Shown here piece after piece: positions 54,433 to 63,186 of a stretch of DNA of 64,000 nucleotides. The stretch is from positions 337,788 through 401,787 of the forward strand of contig NZ_JADPJH010000010.1 of assembly GCF_023073315.1 (NCBI RefSeq). The letters are read 5' to 3'. The notes beneath the pieces were generated by a model that worked only from the letters and a program-made list of their open reading frames with translations, was not told the origin of the DNA and did no database searches. This DNA is from Bradyrhizobium sp. 1. Lineage in GTDB: Bacteria > Pseudomonadota > Alphaproteobacteria > Rhizobiales > Xanthobacteraceae. Made by a program: the position numbers and the translations under genes. Positions within the stretch are counted from its first letter, which is position 1, and every line of letters starts with the position of its first letter.

Positions 54433-55494
54433 ATGGCCGTGACGCGGATCGACTGCGACATCCACCCGGCGGTCGGTGGCACCCGCACGACATTGCTTCC
54501 CTATCTCAGCGATCACTGGAAAGAGCAGGTGGTGAGCCGGGCCATCGACGGGCTCGATCTCACCTCCTATCCGCCGAGCATGCCGCTGTCAGGCCGGGCC
54601 GACTGGCGGCCGGCGAATGGCACAAGGCCCGGCTCCGATCTTGCGATGGTGCAGAAGGGCGCGTTCGAGCAACTCGGCGCCAGCCACGCCATCCTCAACG
54701 TCCTTTACGGCGCGCAGGCCGTGTTCGACGCCTACATGGCGGCGGATTTCTGCAAGGCCATCAACGACTGGATCGCGGCCGAATGGCTGTCGCGCGATCC
54801 GCGGCTGCGCGCCTCCATCGTGGTGCCGATGCAGGACCCGGATCTGGCGATCGAGGAGATCGAGCGCCGCGCCGGCGACAATCGTTTCGTTTCGATCCTG
54901 GTACTGGCGCAAGGCGAGACGTTGCTGGGACGGCGGCATTTCTGGCCGGTCTATCGGCTCGCCGAGAAGTACAAGCTGCCGCTCGCGATCCACGCCGGCA
55001 CCCAATATCGGCAGGCACCGAGCTCGGCCGGCTGGCCGTCGCACCGCTACGAATATTACTTCGTCGAGGCGCAGGCGTTTCAGGCGCAGATATTGAGCCT
55101 GATCTATGAGGGCGTGTTCGGCAAGTTTCCGGACCTCAAGGTCGTGCTGATGGAGTCGGGCGTCAGCTGGCTGCCGGCCTTCATGTGGCGGGCCAACAAG
55201 ACCTGGCGCGGTGTGCGCGTCGAGGTGCCCTGGGTCGAGCGCGAGCCCGCTGCGATCATCCGCGACAATTTTCGCGTCACCATGCAGCCGTTCGACGCGC
55301 CCGGCGATGCCAAGAGCGTCGAAGACATCATCGACCAGATCGGCTCCGAAAAGATGTTCCTGTTCGCGTCCGACTATCCGCACTGGCAGTTCGACGGCGA
55401 TGATCCGATCCCGCCGAATTTGCCGAAGAGCATTATCGCAAAAATGTGCGTCGACAATCCGCTGGAGACGTTTCCGCGGTTGTCGATCAACTGA
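54433..55494 (+). CDS. Amidohydrolase-2 family (ACMSD-like) metal hydrolase
   Basis: A 353-residue TIM-barrel protein. DCDIHPAV carries the first metal-binding His, LAIHAGTQY a second His, VVLMESGVSWLPAFMWR a barrel strand, and FASDYPHWQFDGDDP the terminal metal Asp and His. The family includes decarboxylases and hydrolases of aromatic-pathway intermediates. ATG at 54433 with GAGGAAG upstream. It is followed 14 bp downstream by a paralogue and then a Rieske ferredoxin, so the three form an operon. Reaction unknown. Confidence 0.85.
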   Translation: MAVTRIDCDIHPAVGGTRTTLLPYLSDHWKEQVVSRAIDGLDLTSYPPSMPLSGRADWRPANGTRPGSDLAMVQKGAFEQLGASHAILNVLYGAQAVFDAYMAADFCKAINDWIAAEWLSRDPRLRASIVVPMQDPDLAIEEIERRAGDNRFVSILVLAQGETLLGRRHFWPVYRLAEKYKLPLAIHAGTQYRQAPSSAGWPSHRYEYYFVEAQAFQAQILSLIYEGVFGKFPDLKVVLMESGVSWLPAFMWRANKTWRGVRVEVPWVEREPAAIIRDNFRVTMQPFDAPGDAKSVEDIIDQIGSEKMFLFASDYPHWQFDGDDPIPPNLPKSIIAKMCVDNPLETFPRLSIN

Positions 55495-55508
55495 TTTTGG
55501 AGGCTCGC

Positions 55509-56621
55509 ATGAGTGACGTCATCGACCGCCCGCTGTTGGACGAGGAAAAGACCGCCGCGACGCGGCTGCGCATCGTCGATTGCGACGTGCATCCGAGCTT
55601 GCGATCGACGGACGATCTCAACGAGTTCCTGCCAAAGCGCTGGCAGCAGCATCTGAAGGAATATGGCAGCCATCTGCGCACGCCCTATCTCTTCACCACG
55701 CCCTATCCACGCTCATCGCCGCTGATCGCGCGGCGCGATGCGTGGCCGCCGACCGGTGGGCCGCCCGGCTCCGATCTCGCCTTCATGCAGAAGCAGCATC
55801 TCGATCCGCTCGACGTCGAGTTCGGGATTTTGCAGGTGCTCGATCTCTTCATCTTCTCGCAGCAGAATCTGGAGTTCGGCGCGGCGATCCAGCGCGCCAT
55901 CAACGACTGGCAGCTGGCGTTCTGGTCACATCGCGATTCCCGCCTGAAGGCCTCGATCCTGGTTGGACAGGACGGCGTTGATCTTGCCATCGCCGAGATC
56001 GAGCGCTGCGCCAAAATCGGCGAATACATTCAGATCAACGTCTCGCCGCGCGCCAACGAGCCGCTCGGCCGCCGCCGCTACTGGCCGATCTATGAGCGCG
56101 CCCAAGAACTCGACCTGCCGCTCGGCATCCATGTCGGCGGTTATGGCGGCCATGCGCCGACCGGCGGCGGCTGGCCGTCCTACTATGTCGAGGAGCACCA
56201 GTCCAATGCGCACACCATCGCGGCGCAGCTCGCGAGCCTCGTCATCGAAGGCGTGCCGGAGCGCTTTCCAAAATTGAAGTTCGTCTTCATCGAAGGCGGC
56301 TTCGGCTGGATCCCTTCGGCGGTGTGGCGCATGGATCAGCATTTCGAACGCTTCCGCAGCGAGGTGCCGCATCTCAAGCGCAAACCGTCGGAATATGTGC
56401 GTGAAAGTTTCTGGTTCACGACGCAGCCGATCGACGAGCCGGACGAGGCGCGGCATCTGCGCGCGCTGATCGAATGGGTCGGCATCGACCGTCTGTTGTT
56501 CTCGTCGGACTATCCGCACTGGGATTTCGACGATCCACGTTTCGCCTTCAAGACGCCGCTGACGGAGGCCGAGCGGAGGAAGATCTTCAGCAGCAATGCC
56601 CGTGCAGTCTACAAGTTCTGA
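55509..56621 (+). CDS. Amidohydrolase-2 family metal hydrolase, paralogue of the preceding gene
   Basis: A 370-residue TIM-barrel hydrolase with the same motif order as its neighbour: DCDVHPSL, LGIHVGGYGGHAP, FVFIEGGFGWIPSAVWR and FSSDYPHWDFDDP. Both also share PGSDLA and a region like AINDWxxAxW near the middle, so tandem duplication is likely. GGAGG precedes the ATG. It is followed 21 bp downstream by the Rieske gene. Confidence 0.85.
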   Translation: MSDVIDRPLLDEEKTAATRLRIVDCDVHPSLRSTDDLNEFLPKRWQQHLKEYGSHLRTPYLFTTPYPRSSPLIARRDAWPPTGGPPGSDLAFMQKQHLDPLDVEFGILQVLDLFIFSQQNLEFGAAIQRAINDWQLAFWSHRDSRLKASILVGQDGVDLAIAEIERCAKIGEYIQINVSPRANEPLGRRRYWPIYERAQELDLPLGIHVGGYGGHAPTGGGWPSYYVEEHQSNAHTIAAQLASLVIEGVPERFPKLKFVFIEGGFGWIPSAVWRMDQHFERFRSEVPHLKRKPSEYVRESFWFTTQPIDEPDEARHLRALIEWVGIDRLLFSSDYPHWDFDDPRFAFKTPLTEAERRKIFSSNARAVYKF

Positions 56622-56642
56622 TCAGAGGCTTTCTGAAGAGAT

Positions 56643-57056
56643 ATGGCCCGTCACATCGTCGCGTCCACCTCGGAGATCCCGCCCGGCGGCAACAAGGTCG
56701 TCGATGTCGCTGGGCGTGACATCGTCGTGTTCCATGTCAATGGCGAATTCTTCGCGCTGTTGAACCGCTGCCCGCACGAGGGCGCGCCGCTGGAGAAGGC
56801 CGCGTGCGTGGCGCGGCTGACCTCACCAGAGCCGGGTGTCTACGAGCGCTCGCGGGTCGGCGAGATGCTGCGCTGTCCCTGGCACGGCTGGGAATTCGAC
56901 ATGCGCAACGGCCAGTCCTGGTTCGATCCGAACCGGGTCAAGATCCGCTCATATCCCGTCGCGGTGGAGCGCGGTGAGGAACTGCAGAAAGGCCCGTATG
57001 TGGCCGAGACGTTTCCGGTGCATGTCGAGGACAGTTATGTGATTGTCGAGGTCTGA
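56643..57056 (+). CDS. Rieske [2Fe-2S] ferredoxin-like protein
   Basis: A 137-residue soluble Rieske protein. The cluster motifs are CPHEGAPL (C-x-H) and CPWHGWEF (C-x2-H), 38 residues apart, longer than the usual 16-20 because of an insert (VARLTSPEPGVYERSRVGEM). Such ferredoxins pass electrons to ring-hydroxylating or related oxygenases; none is encoded here. Last of the three-gene operon, it may serve a distant oxygenase acting before or after the two hydrolases. Confidence 0.88.
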   Translation: MARHIVASTSEIPPGGNKVVDVAGRDIVVFHVNGEFFALLNRCPHEGAPLEKAACVARLTSPEPGVYERSRVGEMLRCPWHGWEFDMRNGQSWFDPNRVKIRSYPVAVERGEELQKGPYVAETFPVHVEDSYVIVEV

Positions 57057-57127
57057 GCGGCCGTTTCGGATTGTGATTTTGACGCAGGTGCGATAAGCCT
57101 CGCCCGCATTCATGGCGGAGACGAGCT

Positions 57128-57334
57128 TTGTCGAAACAATCCCTGCGTGAGGAGGCCGAACGCCTGATCCGCGAATCGATGGAAAAGAAGACCATCGTCG
57201 TGAAGCAGGGCGCGACCCGCATCGAGGCCGTCTGCGGCAAGTGCGGCGCGCCGAACCGGGTCCAGGCGGAAAAGGGCCAGAGCCGCGTTAAGTTCGCCTG
57301 CAAGAATTGCGGGCACCAGCAGGAGACGCTGTAG
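57128..57334 (+). CDS. Small zinc-ribbon protein
   Basis: A 68-residue protein with an N-terminal helix (SLREEAERLIRESMEKK) and a zinc ribbon made of CGKCGAPN and CKNCGH (four Cys in two CxxC pairs, about 36-62). TTG start with GGAG about 8 nt upstream; no ATG is available in frame. Probably a nucleic-acid or protein-binding factor; function unknown. Confidence 0.7.
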   Translation: MSKQSLREEAERLIRESMEKKTIVVKQGATRIEAVCGKCGAPNRVQAEKGQSRVKFACKNCGHQQETL

Positions 57335-57382
57335 GCTTCTAACCCCTTCCCGTAGGAACAGGGCGAGGGAGTGACAGAGCGC

Positions 57383-58228
57383 CTACTCCCCCTCCACAAA
57401 CTTCTTGAACGCCTCCGCATAATCCGGGTGCCAGCGCGACAGCGGCGGGCGATTCTCGACGATGTCGCCGGCGGCCCACAGCATGCGCTTTTCGTCGAGT
57501 GCGCGCGTCACGTCGTTGTCCGGGCACAGGATGTAGAAGTCGCCGGCTTCCAGCCGTGCCAGCATGAAATCGACCGTCTGTTCCGGTGTCCAGGCTCCGG
57601 CCGGCTTCTCGGTGCGGCCCTTCGCGGTGAGCCCGGTGAAGACGAAGCCGGGGATCAGGAGATGCGCGCTGATGCGGCAATCCCTGGTGTTGCGCAGGTC
57701 GTGCTGGAGCGCTTCCGTAAAAGCCTTCACGCCGGCCTTGGAGACGTTGTAGGCGGGATCGCCCGGCGGTGTCGTGATGCCCTGCTTGGAGCCGGTGTTG
57801 ACGATGAGCCCGCATTTGCCGCGCGCAATCATGCTGGGCGCGAAGATGCGCGAGCCGTTGATGATGCCCCACATGTTGACGCCGATGATGCGCTGCCAAT
57901 TGTCGGGTTCGCCGAACAGCGCGCTGCCGGGCTGGATGCCGGCATTGTTCATCAGGATATCGGTGCCGCCGAAATGCGCGCCCACCGCGCGTTCCAGTTC
58001 CTTGACGCTCTCCGCCTTGCCGACATCGACGGCGAAGGTCATCACATGTGTGGCAGACGCGACGGATGACAGTTTTGTTGCGGCCTCCGCCAGTCGCGCC
58101 TCATCGACATCGGCGATGCACACCTTCATGCCGGCGCGCGCGAAGGCTGCTGCGGCGGCAAACCCGATGCCGGACGCGCCACCCGTGATCACGGCAACAT
58201 TGTCTTTGACGATGGCGGGGTGCGGCAT
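57383..58228 (-). CDS. SDR family NAD(P)-dependent oxidoreductase
   Basis: A 281-residue classical short-chain dehydrogenase with TGGASGIGFAAA (cofactor), NNAGIQPG, VNTGSKQGIT (catalytic Ser position) and YNVSKAG (Tyr, Lys). An Arg/Asp cofactor selector is seen in IADVDE, favouring NAD. The C-terminal about 40 residues (PDYAEAFKKFVEGE) are an extension. It is divergent from the aldehyde dehydrogenase gene by 185 bp. Substrate unknown. The short stretch at 57344-57370 downstream looks like a decayed REP-like copy. Confidence 0.88.
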   Translation of the reverse strand: MPHPAIVKDNVAVITGGASGIGFAAAAAFARAGMKVCIADVDEARLAEAATKLSSVASATHVMTFAVDVGKAESVKELERAVGAHFGGTDILMNNAGIQPGSALFGEPDNWQRIIGVNMWGIINGSRIFAPSMIARGKCGLIVNTGSKQGITTPPGDPAYNVSKAGVKAFTEALQHDLRNTRDCRISAHLLIPGFVFTGLTAKGRTEKPAGAWTPEQTVDFMLARLEAGDFYILCPDNDVTRALDEKRMLWAAGDIVENRPPLSRWHPDYAEAFKKFVEGE

Positions 58229-58413
58229 GGTTCGTCTCCGGGCAGGGGCTTGGTCGAGCTATAACATGGCACGCGTGCGACCCTGCACAAGTCGGGATGG
58301 GTGGTCTTCGTTCCGCGCCGCCTTTACGCGCATCCGGTAGCGCTGTATTCTATTCCACCTAACGATCCCGCCCAGATCGAACCCAATCAATCACCTGACT
58401 AGGGAGTGCAGCC

Positions 58414-59910
58414 ATGGCTGTGTCGCAGGCTATTCCGATCACGCGCCATCCGTTCGCCAACGGGTCCTACAAGCAGATGCTGATCGACGGGAAGTGGGTC
58501 GACGCTGCCTCCGGCAAGCGCTTCGAGACCCACAACCCCGCCACCGGCGAATTGCTCGCCACCGTCGCCGAGGGCGACAAGGAAGACATCGACCGCGCCG
58601 TTGAGGCGGCCCGCCGCGCCTTCGAAGGCCCATGGAGCAAGGTCAAGCCGTTCGAGCGGCAGAATCTGCTGCTCAAGCTCGCCGACCTCGTCGAGAAGAA
58701 TTTCGACGAATTGTCGCAGCTCGACACGCTCGACATGGGCGCGCCGCTGAGCCGCACCCGCGCCTATCGCCTGCGCGCCGTCGGCATGCTGCGCTATTAC
58801 GCCGGCCAGACCACCGCGATCCACGGCGAGACCATCGAGAACTCGCTGCCCGGCGAAATCTTCTCCTACACGCTGAAGGAGCCGATCGGCGTCGTCGGCG
58901 CCATCATTCCCTGGAACGGCCCGCTGACCGCGACGCTCTGGAAGATTGGGCCTGCGATCGCAACCGGCTGCACCGTGGTGCTGAAGCCCGCCGAGGAAGC
59001 GCCGCTGACCTCGCTGCGCATTGCGGAGCTGGCGATGGAAGCCGGCATTCCCCCCGGCGTCGTCAACGTCGTGCCCGGCTATGGCGAGACCGCGGGTGCC
59101 GCGCTCGCTTCGCATCACGATGTCGACAAGGTCGCCTTCACCGGTTCGCATGTCACGGGGCAGTCGATCATCCGTGCCTCCGCCGGCAACCTGAAGCGCG
59201 TCTCGCTCGAGCTCGGCGGCAAATCGCCCGACATCGTGTTCGCGGATGCCGACCTTGATGCTGCCGTTCCCGGCGCCGCGATGGCGGTGTTCGCTAATTC
59301 CGGCCAGATCTGCAGTGCCGGCACGCGTCTGTTCGTCGAGCAGTCGATCTACGAAGAGTTCGTCGGCCGCGTTGCCGAGTTCGGCAAGAAGCTGCAGGTC
59401 GGCAACGGCCTCGATCCCAACACCCAGATCGGTCCGCTGGTCTCCGAACAGCAACTCGAACGCGTCACCAGCTATCTCGACATCGGCCAGAAGGAAGGCG
59501 CGAAGGCGCTCGCCGGCGGCGGCCGGGTGACGGAAGGCGCGCTGTCAAAAGGCTTCTTCGTCTCACCGACGGTGTTCGCGGGCGTCCAGGACAACATGCG
59601 GATCGCGCAGGAGGAGATTTTTGGCCCCGTCATCTCCGCCATCGCGTTCAAGGACATGGACGAACTGGTCAAGCGCGCCAACAACACCACTTTCGGCCTC
59701 GGTTCGGGCCTGTGGACGCGTGACGTCAGCAAGGCGCATGCGGTTGCGAAGCGCTTGCGCGCCGGCTCGGTGTGGGTGAATTGCTACCAGGCGATGGACC
59801 CGGCCGTGCCGTTCGGCGGCTACAAGATGAGCGGCTATGGCCGCGAGTCCGGCAAGCAGCATGTTGAAGAATATCTCAACGTGAAGGCCGTCTGGATCAA
59901 GACGGCTTAG
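58414..59910 (+). CDS. NAD(P)-dependent aldehyde dehydrogenase
   Basis: A 498-residue ALDH at full length. It has IIPWNGPLTATLWKIGPAIATGCTVVLKPAEEAP (cofactor site), VAFTGSHVTG, catalytic Glu in VSLELGGKSPDIVF and Cys in FANSGQICSAGTRLFVEQ, and PFGGYKMSGYGRESG at the C-terminus. It oxidises an aldehyde to its acid. The divergent SDR could supply the aldehyde from an alcohol, but this is inferred from position only. No clear ribosome-binding site is seen beyond AGGGAG. Confidence 0.92.
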   Translation: MAVSQAIPITRHPFANGSYKQMLIDGKWVDAASGKRFETHNPATGELLATVAEGDKEDIDRAVEAARRAFEGPWSKVKPFERQNLLLKLADLVEKNFDELSQLDTLDMGAPLSRTRAYRLRAVGMLRYYAGQTTAIHGETIENSLPGEIFSYTLKEPIGVVGAIIPWNGPLTATLWKIGPAIATGCTVVLKPAEEAPLTSLRIAELAMEAGIPPGVVNVVPGYGETAGAALASHHDVDKVAFTGSHVTGQSIIRASAGNLKRVSLELGGKSPDIVFADADLDAAVPGAAMAVFANSGQICSAGTRLFVEQSIYEEFVGRVAEFGKKLQVGNGLDPNTQIGPLVSEQQLERVTSYLDIGQKEGAKALAGGGRVTEGALSKGFFVSPTVFAGVQDNMRIAQEEIFGPVISAIAFKDMDELVKRANNTTFGLGSGLWTRDVSKAHAVAKRLRAGSVWVNCYQAMDPAVPFGGYKMSGYGRESGKQHVEEYLNVKAVWIKTA

Positions 59911-60113
59911 CGCGCCATCGCGTCCGGACTTCAGCGAACGGTCTTGCTTGCGGCGACGACAGCTTGCTTGCGACGACCAGGAGTTGTTGCCCGGACGCTA
60001 CAAGCGATTTTTGAAACTGCTGTCGTCCGCGATCTTGCAAGGATTGTTATCCCATTTCCAACGTTGGCCGGTTAGTTCTGGTCGACGTCAATGTTCGGGT
60101 CTGGGAATCAAGA

Positions 60114-60977
60114 ATGCTCCGCTTCGCTTCGATCATGCTTGTGGCTGTGGGCGTCGCCTCGGCGCAGCCCGCATTCGCGGCCGATATGGCCGCACGTGCG
60201 CCGCTCTACAAGGCGCCGCAATTGCCGGTCGCCTACAATTGGTCGGGCTTCTACGCCGGCGTGAATGTCGGGTACGGCTGGAGCGATGATGCGATCAAGC
60301 TCGCGCCGCATGATCCGGTTTTCACCGCCGGTGTGCTCGACATGGCGCTGGCGGGCGGCCTTGTCCCGCCGTCCCTGGCAACAAACCCGCGTGGGGTGCT
60401 GGGCGGCGTGCAGGCCGGCTACAATGTGCAGACCGGCTCCCTGGTATGGGGCGTCGAAGCCGATATCGCGGCTGCCGGAATCAAGGGCAGCTCGACGGTC
60501 ACGCGAAGCCTGCCGGTCTTCCCCACCCTCACGAGCACGCAGGAGCAGAAGGTCGACTGGTTGGGGACCGTGCGCGGCCGGATCGGTGCCACCGTTACAC
60601 CCGACTTGATGCTCTACGGGACCGGCGGTCTTGCCTATGGACACGTCAAGGCGTCGACCTCGATCATGGATCCCACGCTTCCGGCCGGCACGCAATGCCT
60701 CAACGTGATCTGTAGCGCGGGGACGTCGGAAAGCTGGCGCGTGGGCTGGGCCGTCGGCGGTGGCGGCGAGTACCACTTTGCGTCGAACTGGAGCGTCAAG
60801 CTCGAGTACCTCTATTATGATCTCGGCAGCCAGAAATACACCATCTTCAATCCGCTGTTCCCGTTCACTCCAGGCCCGGCGCGCGGCCTTGACGCAACCG
60901 CGGATTTCACCGGCCACATCGCGCGGGTCGGCCTGAACTACAAGTTCGGCTCGGGCCCGGTCGTCGCGAAATACTGA
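60114..60977 (+). CDS. Omp25/31-type outer-membrane beta-barrel protein
   Basis: A 287-residue porin-like surface protein. Signal peptide (1-23, ending QPAFAAD) precedes a Pro-rich linker and NWSGFYAGVNVGYGW, the hallmark of the Omp25/31/RopB group. Alternating beta-strands end in LNYKFGSGPVVAKY with an aromatic C-terminus. It is followed by a strong terminator. The 203-bp gap upstream (59911-60113) holds its promoter region and no other gene. Confidence 0.9.
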   Translation: MLRFASIMLVAVGVASAQPAFAADMAARAPLYKAPQLPVAYNWSGFYAGVNVGYGWSDDAIKLAPHDPVFTAGVLDMALAGGLVPPSLATNPRGVLGGVQAGYNVQTGSLVWGVEADIAAAGIKGSSTVTRSLPVFPTLTSTQEQKVDWLGTVRGRIGATVTPDLMLYGTGGLAYGHVKASTSIMDPTLPAGTQCLNVICSAGTSESWRVGWAVGGGGEYHFASNWSVKLEYLYYDLGSQKYTIFNPLFPFTPGPARGLDATADFTGHIARVGLNYKFGSGPVVAKY

Positions 60978-60999
60978 TCCGCCGTTCTGAACGGATGCA

Positions 61000-61028
61000 A
61001 AGCCTCGGGCCACGGCCCGGGGCTTTTT
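61000..61028 (+). terminator. Rho-independent terminator of the barrel protein gene
   Basis: Stem AAGCCTCGGGCC/GGCCCGGGGCTT (one T-G pair), followed by TTTTT counting the stem end. It lies 22 bp past the stop at 60977. Confidence 0.9.
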
Positions 61029-61135
61029 GGTTCTACCGCATCTTTCGGCTGGCCAGCCATCCGCCCAAGCGGCTTCCGAGCTGCCCCTCTTTCTCATATG
61101 ATCCCCGTCCTCTCATCGATCATTCCGGGGATCAC

Positions 61136-62263
61136 ATGAAGTTCGAGGCGTTGTTCAAACCGTTGCAGGTCGGTCCGTACAAGCTCGCGCATCGCGTCGC
61201 GATGGCGCCGCTGACGCGCATGCGCGCCGAGCGCGACAGCTTTTCGCCGCGGCCGCTCAACGCCGAATATTACGGCCAGCGCGCTACGCAAGGCGGCCTG
61301 CTGATCGCCGAGGCTTCACCCGTGCTTTCGCACGGCCGCGGCAATCCGGCGACGCCCGGCATCTATTCGGAGTCGCAGATTGCGGGCTGGCGCAAGGTGA
61401 CGGATGCCGTGCACGCCAAGGGCGGCATTATCTTCCTCCAGCTCTGGCATGTCGGCCGAGTCTCGCATTCATCTTATCATGGCGGTCAGCCGCCGGTGTC
61501 GGCCTCGGCGATACCCATCAAGGCCGAGGGCATGAAGGCGATGATGGCCGACGGCAAGATCGGCGACTATGAGACGCCGCGCGCATTGGAGACCGACGAG
61601 GTCAAGGGCGTCGTCGAGGCATTCCGCCAAGGTGCCAAGAACGCGCTCGCCGCCGGCTTTGACGGTGTCGAGATCCACGGCGCCAACGGCTATCTGCTCG
61701 AGCAGTTTTTACAGTCGCGCAGCAACCAGCGCACCGATCAATATGGCGGCTCGATCGAGAACCGCGCGCGGCTGCTGCTCGAGGTCACGCAGGCCGCGAT
61801 CGACGTCTGGGGCGCGAACCGCGTCGGCGTGCGGCTGTCGCCCCACGGCATTGCCAATGATTCCGGCGAGCCCGATCCGATGCCGCTCTACACGCATGTG
61901 GTGAAGGCGATCGACAAGCTCGGTCTCGCCTATCTGCATTTCATCGAGCCGCGCTCCAGCGGCTCGGGGCGAGCCGAAGTCAACTGGCAGAACGTGCCGT
62001 CGGCGATGCTGCTGTTCCGCCCGCTCTACAGCGGCGTGCTGATGACCGCCGGCGGCTTCACCGGCGAGACCGCGAATGCGGCAATAAAAGACGGCCACGC
62101 CGACATTATCGCCTTCGGCCGCATCTTCATCTCCAACCCGGACCTGCCGCGGCGGCTTGAGCACGACTATCCGATCACGCCGTACAACCGCACGACGTTC
62201 TATGGCGGCGAGGAGAAGGGGTATACGGACTATCCTGTTTATGACGAGCTGACGCCGGCGTAA
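61136..62263 (+). CDS. Old yellow enzyme family alkene reductase
   Basis: A 375-residue FMN-dependent NADPH:flavin oxidoreductase of the NemA/OYE type, which reduces activated alkenes, quinones and nitro esters. Motifs: ALFKPLQVGPYKLAHRVAMAPLTRMRA (N-terminal strand with the Thr near FMN), LQLWHVGR, VEIHGANGYLLEQFLQSRSNQRTDQYGGSIENR (His-Asn pair and active-site Tyr), and ADIIAFGRIFISNPDL. GGGG precedes the ATG. No neighbouring repressor gene is seen. Confidence 0.92.
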   Translation: MKFEALFKPLQVGPYKLAHRVAMAPLTRMRAERDSFSPRPLNAEYYGQRATQGGLLIAEASPVLSHGRGNPATPGIYSESQIAGWRKVTDAVHAKGGIIFLQLWHVGRVSHSSYHGGQPPVSASAIPIKAEGMKAMMADGKIGDYETPRALETDEVKGVVEAFRQGAKNALAAGFDGVEIHGANGYLLEQFLQSRSNQRTDQYGGSIENRARLLLEVTQAAIDVWGANRVGVRLSPHGIANDSGEPDPMPLYTHVVKAIDKLGLAYLHFIEPRSSGSGRAEVNWQNVPSAMLLFRPLYSGVLMTAGGFTGETANAAIKDGHADIIAFGRIFISNPDLPRRLEHDYPITPYNRTTFYGGEEKGYTDYPVYDELTPA

Positions 62264-62272
62264 GTCTCTCTC

Positions 62273-62377
62273 CGTCATTCCGGGGCGGCGCGAAGCGTCG
62301 AGCCCGGAATCCATTCCGCCTTGGTCTGCCGCCTGATGGATTCCGGGCTCGCGACTTTGTCGCGCCCCGGAATGACG
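62273..62377. repeat. 105-bp palindromic intergenic repeat
   Basis: Outer arms cgtcattccgggg and ccccggaatgacg, with inner arms gagcccggaatcca and tggattccgggctc. The whole element can fold into one long hairpin. The composition and arm order are those of a common Bradyrhizobium-type repeat. Confidence 0.85.
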
Positions 62378-62420
62378 ATCGTGTATTGTCGCACGCGCAA
62401 TGACGACGGAGAGAGCCACC

Positions 62421-62924
62421 ATGGCCAAAGCCGCAGTCGCCGCAGGTATCGCCACCGGCCAATGCCTCTGCGGCAAGGTCACCTTCGAGATCGACATCCC
62501 CGCGCGCTGGGCCTGGCACGATCATTCCGCCGCCAGCCGCCGCGCCCATGGCGCGGCTTACGCGACCTATGTCGGCAGCTGGAAAAAGCGCTTTCGCATC
62601 ACCGCCGGCAAGACCGCGCTCACGCGTTACGAGGATAAGACGACCAAGACGGCGCGCAGCTTCTGCTCGCATTGCGGCACGCCGATCGCCTATGAGCGCC
62701 CGCGCGGCCCGCACATGGTCAACATTCCCCGCGCGCTGTTCAACGAGCGCACCGGCCGCCAGCCGCTCTATCACATCGCGATCGAAGAACTCCAGGAATG
62801 GGCTTACACGGGCGAGCCGCTGGTGCCGCTGAAGGGCTTTCCGGGTGTGGTCTGGCAGCGCTCGAAAAAGAAGAAGCGCGCGGGCGGTGAGGACCCGTTC
62901 GAGCTGGGGCGCGAGGAGATGTAG
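62421..62924 (+). CDS. GFA-fold (glutathione-dependent formaldehyde-activating-like) protein
   Basis: A 167-residue Mss4-like fold protein. The N-terminal GQCLCGKVTFEI and the later FCSHCGTPI keep four zinc-binding cysteines. The central Cys-rich motif that provides the other zinc ligands in GFA enzymes (C-x-C-x2-C) is replaced by HDHSAASRRAHGAAYATYVG. The protein thus can hold one zinc but probably not the catalytic one. The ATG at 62421 has GGAGAG about 7 nt upstream. The role is unknown. Confidence 0.82.
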   Translation: MAKAAVAAGIATGQCLCGKVTFEIDIPARWAWHDHSAASRRAHGAAYATYVGSWKKRFRITAGKTALTRYEDKTTKTARSFCSHCGTPIAYERPRGPHMVNIPRALFNERTGRQPLYHIAIEELQEWAYTGEPLVPLKGFPGVVWQRSKKKKRAGGEDPFELGREEM

Positions 62925-62942
62925 CGGAAGCCACTCACTCTC

Positions 62943-63085
62943 GTCTCGTGCCCCTGACGCAGCGCAGCGCCTCTTCGGCGGAGCGCTGCTGAGCCGGGGC
63001 CCATGCAGCAGCGAGCCCGGCGCGAATCTGGGTCCCGGCTCTGCGCCACGTCACTGCGTGCCGCGTCGCGTCCGGGACACGAGAC
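62943..63085. repeat. Nested palindromic intergenic repeat
   Basis: Outer arms gtctcgtgcccctgacgc (62943) and gcgtccgggacacgagac (ending 63085) match at 16 of 18 positions. Inner arms gagccggggccca and tgggtcccggctc match at 12 of 13. This is a separate repeat family from 62273-62377. Confidence 0.8.
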
Positions 63086-63186
63086 CGTCGCGCGCAACGC
63101 AGCCATGACCCCGCTCCATTGCGCGCATCCCAAAACTTCGGCCATCATGCCTCCGCCCTGCGGCAACGCCCGCTCCTGGAGGAAAC

